In this document: positions 1-5,256 of the stretch, in pieces
Position numbering within the stretch: position 1 is the first letter of the stretch
How the letters are laid out: each line of letters begins with the position of its first letter
Source: Candidatus Babelota bacterium
Lineage (GTDB): Bacteria; JAGOBX01
DNA length: 5,256 nucleotides
Assembly (NCBI GenBank): GCA_017999075.1
Contig: JAGOBX010000286.1
Coordinates: forward strand, 1 to 5,256
Reading direction: 5' to 3'
Notes under the pieces: generated by a model
Database searches by the model: none
What the model saw: the letters and a program-made list of their open reading frames with translations, nothing else
What the model was told of the DNA's origin: nothing
Made by a program: the position numbers and the translations under genes

Positions 1-624
1 TCCGTCTTTATTTTTTTCTTTATCTTTATTGCTGTTTTTTCCATCCTCTTTATTTTTTCCATCCTCTTTATTTTTTCCGTCTTCTTTATTTTTATCTGAT
101 TTATTTCCGTTCTTTTTTTGTTCTTCCTGTTGTTTTTTCAGTTTATCAAGAAGATCTTTTATAATTAATCTGGCGCGTTGAATATTAATTTTAGAATCGT
201 TATGTTCAGGATTTTTTTTCAAAGCATCCTGGTAAAATGAAATAGCTTTTTTGAATGTTTCAATAGATTCATTTAAATCCGCATCAATAAGATTTTCGGC
301 TTTTTTAAAATAACTGTTTCCAGTTCTGAACAGAGATTCTATTTCAAGTTCATTTTCAGATTTGACTGCGGATAACTTGAAATGATCAATAGCTTTATCA
401 TAATCTTTTTTTAAATAATATGAAGTGCCGAGATTAAACAATATCTCGGAATTGTTTGGAAGTTCAGAGTCTGCTTTTTTGTATTTTTGTTCTGCGGCAT
501 CAAACTTTTTTTGTTTAACAAACTCATTGCCTTCTTTGACAAGTTTATGCGGATTAGCTGATAAAATTATACTGTATAACACCAAAAAAATAATAGTTAA
601 AAATAATTTATTAAACATAATCAT
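1..624 (-). CDS. batC: BatC-type TPR protein with Lys-rich repetitive tail, C-terminus missing
   Basis: 208 residues are visible before the left edge cuts the gene in frame. A hydrophobic N-terminal segment ends at about LSA/NPH, a plausible signal-peptidase I site near residue 23, so the mature protein is probably periplasmic. TPR-like repeats follow at about 27-58 (GNEFVKQKKFDAAEQKYKKA), 59-92 (LFNLGTSYYLKKDYDKAIDHF) and 96-140, the last interrupted by an extra helix. It closes with the BatC-type segment FYQDALKKNPEHNDSKIN at about 129-146. From about 168 the sequence is a charged Lys/Asn/Asp/Glu/Gly tail with three NKEDGK units; many BatC proteins carry a low-complexity tail at the same place, often Gln-rich. 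Two in-frame ATG starts lie two codons apart (624 and 618); an in-frame stop at 630-628 rules out anything further upstream. Neither start has a good Shine-Dalgarno. Position directly after batB supports the assignment. Confidence 0.85.
   Translation of the reverse strand, partial: MIMFNKLFLTIIFLVLYSIILSANPHKLVKEGNEFVKQKKFDAAEQKYKKADSELPNNSEILFNLGTSYYLKKDYDKAIDHFKLSAVKSENELEIESLFRTGNSYFKKAENLIDADLNESIETFKKAISFYQDALKKNPEHNDSKINIQRARLIIKDLLDKLKKQQEEQKKNGNKSDKNKEDGKNKEDGKNKEDGKNSNKDKEKNKDG
37..90 (-). repeat. 18-bp tandem repeat, three units, in the batC-like tail
   Basis: Three head-to-tail 18-bp units encode NKEDGK three times in frame. Units at 37-54 and 55-72 are identical in DNA. The unit at 73-90 differs at two positions, both synonymous (Glu and Asp third bases). 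Degenerate relatives (NKDKEKNKDG) continue to the window edge. Unit length is a multiple of three, so copy-number change would keep the frame. Confidence 0.9.
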
Positions 625-629
625 CCATC

Positions 630-657
630 ATAAAAATATAAATTTAAATATTTTTAT
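630..657 (-). repeat. AT-only 10-bp perfect inverted repeat in the batB-batC gap
   Basis: Arms 630-639 (ATAAAAATAT) and 648-657 (ATATTTTTAT) are perfectly complementary around an 8-nt AAATTTAA spacer. The structure lies 5 nt upstream of the first batC ATG (624). Because it is entirely A/T, the RNA hairpin would be weak, and it has no GC-rich stem typical of a terminator. It could be a protein-binding palindrome, a mild translation or processing element, or chance in AT-rich intergenic DNA. Confidence 0.4.
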
Positions 658-696
658 CAAGTTAGAAATTGATTTTCCAGCTTGAATTTATATATA

Positions 697-1716
697 TTAT
701 TCATCTTTATTTCTGTTTGCGTTTTTTACCGTTTCAGATAAAAATGTTTCTATCAACAAGAGTATTATAGCTATTGATAAAGGTATTTGATAAAAATCTT
801 TCCATTTTAATGTCTTGAATGATTTGAGTTCACGTTTTTCTGCTGCCGCAATTTTTTCAAGATATATTTTTGACAAATCGAAATTTCCTGTTTTTGCAGG
901 TAAAAAAGCTCCTTCAGGATGAGCTAAAGCTATTTCCTGAAGTAATGCAGTATTAAGTTTAGATCTATGCTGTTTATCAGAAACTTCGGAATTGCTGGTT
1001 GTTACCAGCGCGCCCATTTCAGGATCGCCGAGTCCTACCGTAAAAATTCTTATTCCGCTGTTTGTTGCAGCCCGTTCTGCTGCTTTAACAGGCCAGCTGT
1101 TTTGATCTTCGCCGTCAGTGATTAAAATTATATCTTTGAATTTTTTTTCTTTTTCATTGAATATTTCCTCGGCTTTTCTGATAGCGTCGCCTATATTTGT
1201 ACCGGGATCAGGAATATCGTCTGTAGAAGTATTTTTTAAAATATTTATAAAAAAACTGTAATCATTTGTCAATGGCGATTTTAACGATGAACTTCCGGAA
1301 AAAATTATCAGACCTACACGGTCGCCCTGAAGTTTTGAAACAAGATCAATGATAGCTATTTTTGCACGCTCAAGACGCGTAGGTTTTAAATCCGTTGCGT
1401 TCATGCTTTCTGAAACATCGAGTAAAAATACAATGTCTCTCCCGGTTTGTTTTATGTTTTCAGGCGTTGGATCACCTTGCGGTCTCATTAAAGAAATTAT
1501 AATAAATCCTATTGCAAAAATTATCAATAATGCTTTTATAACCTGTTTTTTTCTGCTTGAATTTACAGATATTTTTTTTAATGCTTCATTGGTGGCAAAA
1601 ATTCTCATAAGCCTGTCTTTTTGCCGGAAATACATATAATACAGCAGAATTATAAAAGGTATTATCCAAATAAAATATGCGTAATAAATATTTTCAAATC
1701 GTTCTATGAATCCCAT
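697..1716 (-). CDS. batB: BatB-type VWA-domain membrane protein
   Basis: This 339-residue protein is about the usual BatB length. It has TM helices at about 14-30 and 60-77 (followed by LMRPQG), a VWA domain at about 92-285, and a C-terminal TM helix at about 310-327 with a short polar tail. The MIDAS is complete: Asp100-x-Ser102-x-Ser104 (DVSES), Thr173 in DPGTNIGDAI and Asp201 in LITDGED. The blocks PTRLERAK, LQGDRVGLIIFSG and PLTNDYSFF are typical of BatB and separate it from its neighbour. The segment after the last beta strand (GLGDPEMGALV, then SKLNTALLQEIA) matches the BatB C-terminal VWA pattern. Basic residues between TM1 and TM2 again put the VWA domain outside the cytoplasm. Only 4 nt separate it from the batA stop, so the two are very likely co-translated, and the VWA proteins may hetero-oligomerise (inference). 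No strong Shine-Dalgarno is seen; TAAGATT overlaps the batA stop just before the start. Confidence 0.93.
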   Translation of the reverse strand: MGFIERFENIYYAYFIWIIPFIILLYYMYFRQKDRLMRIFATNEALKKISVNSSRKKQVIKALLIIFAIGFIIISLMRPQGDPTPENIKQTGRDIVFLLDVSESMNATDLKPTRLERAKIAIIDLVSKLQGDRVGLIIFSGSSSLKSPLTNDYSFFINILKNTSTDDIPDPGTNIGDAIRKAEEIFNEKEKKFKDIILITDGEDQNSWPVKAAERAATNSGIRIFTVGLGDPEMGALVTTSNSEVSDKQHRSKLNTALLQEIALAHPEGAFLPAKTGNFDLSKIYLEKIAAAEKRELKSFKTLKWKDFYQIPLSIAIILLLIETFLSETVKNANRNKDE

Positions 1717-1720
1717 AATC

Positions 1721-2869
1721 TTAAGGTATTCTCCTGAATATTGTAGTTGATAATACTATCTCTAATAATAAAACAAAAAAACCCGGTAATAAAAATCTTC
1801 TGAATAATTCATTATATTCAAGATAAGCGCTGTCTTCGATTTCAGTTTTTTCGAGTTTGTCAATGTCTTTATATATTTTTTGTAATGATTCGCCGTCTTC
1901 AGCAAAATAAAATTTTCCGTTAGTCATTGATGAAATGTTTTTTAAAGTATTCGCATCAACTTCATCGCCCTGCATTCCTACAAACATTCTACCGAATATA
2001 GGATCGTCAATGTATTGCCCTCCGCGTCTGCTGCCTATTCCGATAGTATAAACTTTTATTCCGTTTGCAGCGGCAAGCTCTGCTCCTGCTGAAGGCTGAA
2101 AATTTCCATAAGTGTTTTGACCATCAGTCAATAATATTATAATTTTGCTTTTTATTCTGTAATCGTTTGATTTCGTGTTTTTAAAATATTTATCGGACTC
2201 AATCATTTTTAACGCAGTATAATACAGAGCGTCGCCGATTGCTGTTAATTGAGACACCTGAGCATATTGCCTGAATTGGTTGAATTCTTCCTGCGACATT
2301 GAAGCGCCGATTGACTTATATACCCGTTCATAATCGTAAACTTCTATATTTTTTAAAAAATTATCAAAATTTCCATGCTCAAGAGTTAATGGACAGTTAA
2401 ACTCCACTGTTCCTGAAAATGAAGTTATTCCTATTAAATCGTTTTGCCTTCGTTTTCCTGAAACAAGTTTTCCGGATACAAATTGTGAAAAAACTTCTTT
2501 TACAACTTCAAGCCGTGTCATTTGTTTATTTTTGAAATTCATCAGTTGTTTCATTGATCCGGATTTATCTATAACCATTTGTATAGCAATTCCTTTTGTT
2601 ATTTGTTTTTTTATGGAACTTCCCTGTCTCGGTCTTGCTATTGCCAAAACAAGCAGAATTATTGCAATGATTCTTAATGCTGCAGGCAAGTGTCTTAATC
2701 TGTATTTCCAGCCTGGTTTTATTTTTTTAAACTTGTTTACAGAAGAAAATTTTAATGTTCCTTTTCTTTTTTTTGAAATAGAAAAATATAATATGTATGG
2801 AATTATAATTATTAATAAATATATAATCCATTTATCTTTGAATTCAGGAATATAATTAAACGGATTCAT
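1721..2869 (-). CDS. batA: BatA-type VWA-domain membrane protein
   Basis: This is a 382-residue protein. There are two N-terminal TM helices (about 14-31 and 63-79, the second followed by the family signature ARPRQG), a VWA domain at about 94-290, and a C-terminal TM helix at about 358-376. The metal-ion-dependent adhesion site is intact: Asp101-x-Ser103-x-Ser105 (DKSGS), Thr209 in TAIGDAL, and Asp249 in LLTDGQN. The later AAELAAANGIKVYTIGIG stretch is characteristic of BatA rather than BatB. The strongly basic loop between TM1 and TM2 (about 33-60) places the VWA domain in the periplasm by the positive-inside rule. An insertion of roughly 25-30 residues (about 177-206), rich in Tyr, Gln and Ser, precedes the MIDAS threonine and makes the protein longer than many BatA homologues. 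It is the first of two VWA genes and has its own GAGG ribosome site after a 95-nt gap. The family is linked to envelope stress and oxygen tolerance, but its molecular role is unresolved. Confidence 0.93.
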   Translation of the reverse strand: MNPFNYIPEFKDKWIIYLLIIIIPYILYFSISKKRKGTLKFSSVNKFKKIKPGWKYRLRHLPAALRIIAIILLVLAIARPRQGSSIKKQITKGIAIQMVIDKSGSMKQLMNFKNKQMTRLEVVKEVFSQFVSGKLVSGKRRQNDLIGITSFSGTVEFNCPLTLEHGNFDNFLKNIEVYDYERVYKSIGASMSQEEFNQFRQYAQVSQLTAIGDALYYTALKMIESDKYFKNTKSNDYRIKSKIIILLTDGQNTYGNFQPSAGAELAAANGIKVYTIGIGSRRGGQYIDDPIFGRMFVGMQGDEVDANTLKNISSMTNGKFYFAEDGESLQKIYKDIDKLEKTEIEDSAYLEYNELFRRFLLPGFFVLLLEIVLSTTIFRRIP

Positions 2870-2964
2870 TTTTTTAATTACCTCATATACAAACCATCGT
2901 CAACATTAATAATTCGAATATACCACAAGGTTAAAACGTTTAATATTCTGTTTTAAAAATATTT
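2870..2964 (-). other. 95-nt gap between the BatD-like gene and batA
   Basis: This is the longest intergenic stretch in the window. It holds a 7-bp inverted repeat (TTAAAAC at 2931-2937 with GTTTTAA at 2950-2956, 12-nt loop), an AT palindrome at 2954-2967 that overlaps the upstream stop codon, and the GAGG site before batA. The hairpin has one G-C pair and no following U-run on the transcribed strand, so it is not a convincing terminator. I see no clear -35/-10 pair or Bacteroidota-type TAnnTTTG box, although an internal promoter cannot be excluded. Confidence 0.4.
2881..2884 (-). promoter_or_regulatory. Shine-Dalgarno-like GAGG upstream of batA
   Basis: GAGG reads on the minus strand and is separated by 11 nt of AT-rich sequence from the ATG at 2869. 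It is the clearest purine-rich ribosome site in the window; the other starts have weak or no match. The spacing is slightly long. It supports the chosen batA start and independent initiation after the 95-nt gap. Confidence 0.5.
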
Positions 2965-4032
2965 TTACAATTTTGATACATGATCAGTATCAACCCTCTG
3001 ATCGAAAGTTTTATTTTTTTTATCCTCTTTAGTTTTTTCGATAAAATTTTTTACGAAATTAAATGATTTTTGAATATCTTCGTTAACAGGTTTATGTTTT
3101 GCAAATTTTACTAAATCAGAATGTTCAAGAAAATTTTTTAATATTTTATCTTCTTCATTTTTAAAAAAATTATTTTTTAAAATTTCATTTAGAAATTCTT
3201 CAGTAGTCTGTTCCTGAGCTTTTAAAGCAAACCTGTTTTCAAGATATTCCCTCAAAATCATGGATAACTTGAAATAAAATTCTTTGATTAAATTCTGTTC
3301 AACCAGTTTTTCTTCAATTAATTTTTTTATTTGTATATATGCTATTTCGTGTGCTGGAAGTTTTATTGTTTTTATTTTGCTGACGCCTTTTTTCTTTCTG
3401 TAATACCAATATCCTGCTGCTGCTAAAATAATTATTATGAATACTACGATTAGATTTCTGAAAATTTTTTTATAATCTCTTTTAAGCTCTATGGTATAAG
3501 TGGAATCTTTGAATTTAGGAATTTGTCCTGATGTATCGACAAGAGATGTCACTTCAATTTCGAGAGGTTTTGATTCTATGGTGTAAACATTAGTGTCTGA
3601 ATCAGAAGAAAATTTGATTTCCATAGGAGTAATAGTATATTTTCCTGATAAAAACGGATCAAGAACATATTTTTCTGAAATTATTACGGTTTGAGTGTCA
3701 GGATATGTTTTAGGTAAAGTTATTCTGTCTCTGACAATAAATCCTCCGAAAAGTTTTTCATTATAATCAGGTAATTGCGCAGAGTATCCGTTTTCACATT
3801 TTATTTTCATTATGAAATCAAGTGAATCGGCAAGAGTGATTTGCTTTTTGTTTACGCTAACTGTCAATTCAACGGGACCTTTGTAACTTGTTTCTGACAT
3901 TCCGGAATCTGTATTTTTTTTTGGTTTGGTTCCGTTGTTTTTTGACTGACACGACACGATATTAATCAGCGTAGCAATCAAAATGATTAATGAAAAAAAA
4001 CTTTTTAATAAAATCTTTTTTTTCTTTTTCAT
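2965..4032 (-). CDS. BatD/DUF4381-like lipoprotein with one TM helix
   Basis: This 355-residue protein starts with a Lys-rich n-region and a hydrophobic core, followed by the lipobox IVSC, with Cys28 as the predicted lipidated residue. A low-complexity linker (about 29-50) leads to a beta-rich, Ig-like domain at about 53-163 that resembles the extracytoplasmic domain of BatD/DUF4381 proteins. A TM helix spans about 192-211 and is followed by basic RKKKG, so the C-terminal part (about 212-355) should be cytoplasmic. That part carries the family-type pattern FYFKLSMILREYLENRF, then QTTEEFL, then FLEHSDLVKFAKHKP. In Bat clusters, DUF4381-like genes usually sit just before batA, as here. The function is not biochemically defined; the protein probably links periplasmic VWA partners to a cytoplasmic factor such as MoxR (inference). 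The start lies 5 nt after the upstream stop without a visible Shine-Dalgarno, consistent with translational coupling. Codons 3-6 contain a run of eight A. Confidence 0.85.
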   Translation of the reverse strand: MKKKKKILLKSFFSLIILIATLINIVSCQSKNNGTKPKKNTDSGMSETSYKGPVELTVSVNKKQITLADSLDFIMKIKCENGYSAQLPDYNEKLFGGFIVRDRITLPKTYPDTQTVIISEKYVLDPFLSGKYTITPMEIKFSSDSDTNVYTIESKPLEIEVTSLVDTSGQIPKFKDSTYTIELKRDYKKIFRNLIVVFIIIILAAAGYWYYRKKKGVSKIKTIKLPAHEIAYIQIKKLIEEKLVEQNLIKEFYFKLSMILREYLENRFALKAQEQTTEEFLNEILKNNFFKNEEDKILKNFLEHSDLVKFAKHKPVNEDIQKSFNFVKNFIEKTKEDKKNKTFDQRVDTDHVSKL

Positions 4033-4037
4033 AGAAA

Positions 4038-5255
4038 TTATTTAATTTTAGAATGAATTATTACTTTATATTTATTTTTAAGTTTTTCAAAATATTCGGA
4101 AAATAATTCCTGTTCTTTGCTTTGTCTTTTTGCAGCCTGAACCCTATCTCGTATTTCATCGTATTGAGGCATTCGTTCCTGCTGCCTTTCATTTATTTTA
4201 AATAAATAAAAGTTTCCGTTTGCTTCTGCAAAGGCAGAAGGTTTATCGTTTAATTTTTGGGAAAATAAAATGTTGTGAATATTAACATTGTTCCCTATTC
4301 CAGGAATATCCTTGTTTTTTTCTATCCAGTAATCAAGTTTACCTCCGGATTTAGCAGAATCGTCGATAGAAAATTGTTTTGCGGTTTCACTGAAATCACC
4401 GCCTGATTTTATTTTTTTTAATGCATTTTCAATATCAGTTTTATTGGAACATTTTATCATTGAAACTTTTACTCTTTCAGATTGTTTAAATTCGTTTTTA
4501 TGAGCTTCGTAATAATCTTTATAATCTGCTTCAGATAATTTGATATTTTTCTTTTCTTCGGCAATAACCTGTCTGCTTAAATAATTTTTTCTGAAATCAT
4601 CCACAACATTTTCAAAGTCGGGATTATTGTTGTATCCGCGTTCAAGTGCTTCAAGATATAATGTTTCATTTTGCGCCCATTCAGTTAGAATCTGTTCTTT
4701 TTGAGAAACATCGAGTTTATTAAGATATTGTTCTTTGCGTTTTGATAGTTCCTCTGGAGTCAATGATTCTCCAGTATATTGAGACATTTGTTTTATCTGT
4801 AGTTCAATCATATTTTCGATTTTTTTATTTAAATCGGTTTTAGTTATTTTCATAGAACCGATTTCTGCTAATATTTCTGATTGATTTGTTTCTTCAGTTG
4901 ACGGGGTTAATGACGATCTTGCGGAGAGTTCTGAAGTTAAACCTGAAGTATTTCCTGATTTTCTGTAGCATTCAATGATATTTTTGTTAATATCGTTTTT
5001 TATTTCTTCAACTGATGCAATTGATTCTGAAAAAATAAAATTTTTTATTGCGTTATCGTAATCGCCGGATTTCATTAGCAAATTGCCTATTCTGAAATAT
5101 AACTTCGCTTTTTCAGTTTTGTCAATTCCGGGATTTGCGGAAATATAGTTCTTCCATATTTCAACTGCGGTTTTATATAAATTTCTGTTCTCAAATTTTA
5201 TTGCCAGATCCTTATCGGAAAAATCATTATATTCCCTTAAAATATTACTTTTATT
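4038..5255 (-). CDS. TPR + SurA-N + parvulin-like (PpiC-type) peptidyl-prolyl isomerase/chaperone, N-terminus missing
   Basis: The frame is open to the right edge, so the true start is outside the window; 405 residues are visible. The TTG (5081) and ATG (5075) codons are internal, because the upstream codons continue a clear TPR helix pair. Visible order: TPR-like helices at about residues 15-100 (motifs AVEIWKNYI and LYFRIGNLLMKSGDYDNAI), a Ser/Thr-rich linker at about 100-127, a SurA-N/trigger-factor-like helical region at about 128-245 (starts ILAEIGSMKITKTDL), then a parvulin-type domain at about 260-356 with the typical GGDFSETAKQFSIDDSAKSGG block. In this family such proteins bind unfolded envelope proteins, and some catalyse prolyl isomerisation. 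Both usual active-site histidines appear replaced (Met at about 266, Tyr at about 350), so a pure chaperone role is plausible. The gene ends 5 nt before the BatD-like gene, suggesting co-translation. Periplasmic location is inferred, since the signal region is not visible. Confidence 0.88.
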   Translation of the reverse strand, partial: NKSNILREYNDFSDKDLAIKFENRNLYKTAVEIWKNYISANPGIDKTEKAKLYFRIGNLLMKSGDYDNAIKNFIFSESIASVEEIKNDINKNIIECYRKSGNTSGLTSELSARSSLTPSTEETNQSEILAEIGSMKITKTDLNKKIENMIELQIKQMSQYTGESLTPEELSKRKEQYLNKLDVSQKEQILTEWAQNETLYLEALERGYNNNPDFENVVDDFRKNYLSRQVIAEEKKNIKLSEADYKDYYEAHKNEFKQSERVKVSMIKCSNKTDIENALKKIKSGGDFSETAKQFSIDDSAKSGGKLDYWIEKNKDIPGIGNNVNIHNILFSQKLNDKPSAFAEANGNFYLFKINERQQERMPQYDEIRDRVQAAKRQSKEQELFSEYFEKLKNKYKVIIHSKIK

Positions 5256-5256
5256 T

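Noticed and set aside
1-36. T-rich stretch resembling a poly-pyrimidine tract
   Set aside because: It is the complement of Lys/Asn codons in the batC-like tail, in frame with the gene.
611-631. Six-codon leader ORF (ATG ATG ... TAA) overlapping the batC start
   Set aside because: It is very short, in another frame and without a ribosome site. Chance ATGs are expected here; coupling by such a leader cannot be shown.
425-685. Plus-strand open frame of 86 codons
   Set aside because: Most of it lies antisense to the batC-like gene, which has a signal peptide, TPR motifs and the expected neighbour. The translated product looks like no family.
1349-1639. Plus-strand open frame of 96 codons
   Set aside because: Entirely antisense to batB. 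Its hydrophobicity reflects the complement of Lys/Glu-rich and TM codons.
2532-2855. Plus-strand open frame of 107 codons
   Set aside because: Entirely antisense to the batA N-terminal region, with no ribosome site or recognisable motif.
2931-2956. Possible terminator hairpin after the BatD-like gene
   Set aside because: The stem has 7 bp with a single G-C pair and a 12-nt loop, and no U-run follows on the transcribed strand.
4016-4023. Run of eight A (minus strand) in codons 3-6 of the BatD-like gene as a phase-variation tract
   Set aside because: Runs of this length are common in Lys-rich genes of AT-rich genomes, and the frame is intact. Nothing else points to phase variation.
5075-5081. 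Start codons (TTG, ATG) for a complete 347-residue chaperone
   Set aside because: The same frame is open for another 58 codons to the window edge and encodes TPR-like helices that run through this point, so these are internal codons.

Overview
All five genes lie on the minus strand and read from the right edge to the left edge. They form a variant of the Bat (Bacteroides aerotolerance-type) cluster, the operon class that usually accompanies a MoxR AAA+ ATPase and a DUF58 protein. The DNA is strongly AT-rich (about 30% GC by eye) and Lys/Asn/Ile-rich in coding. Two of the proteins have clear export signals, one of them a lipoprotein signal, and a SurA-type chaperone is present. This suggests a diderm, AT-rich bacterium, possibly Bacteroidota/Ignavibacteria-like, Spirochaetota-like or an uncultured relative. 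The phylum cannot be fixed from this window.

Layout in transcription order: (1) 5255-4038, a TPR + SurA-N + parvulin-like protein whose N-terminus is cut off by the right edge; (2) 4032-2965, a predicted lipoprotein with a periplasmic beta-rich domain, one TM helix and a DUF4381/BatD-type cytoplasmic helical domain; (3) 2869-1721, a BatA-type VWA membrane protein; (4) 1716-697, a BatB-type VWA membrane protein; (5) 624-1, a BatC-type TPR protein with a Lys-rich repetitive tail, cut off by the left edge. Gaps are 5, 95, 4 and 72 nt, so one transcript is likely. Genes 1-2 and 3-4 are tightly packed, and the two longer gaps hold AT-rich inverted repeats. No stretch over 100 nt lacks a gene.

How the parts may fit together (inference): the loops between the first two TM helices of BatA and BatB are very basic, so by the positive-inside rule both VWA/MIDAS domains face the periplasm. 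The lipoprotein's beta domain, the BatC TPRs and probably the chaperone would be in the same compartment. The picture is a periplasmic metal-dependent adhesion/assembly complex with its own dedicated folding factor. The MoxR and DUF58 partners expected for this family are not in the window. The most unusual points are the chaperone fused to TPRs at the head of the cluster, its apparent lack of the parvulin active-site histidines, and the double membrane anchoring of the BatD-like protein.
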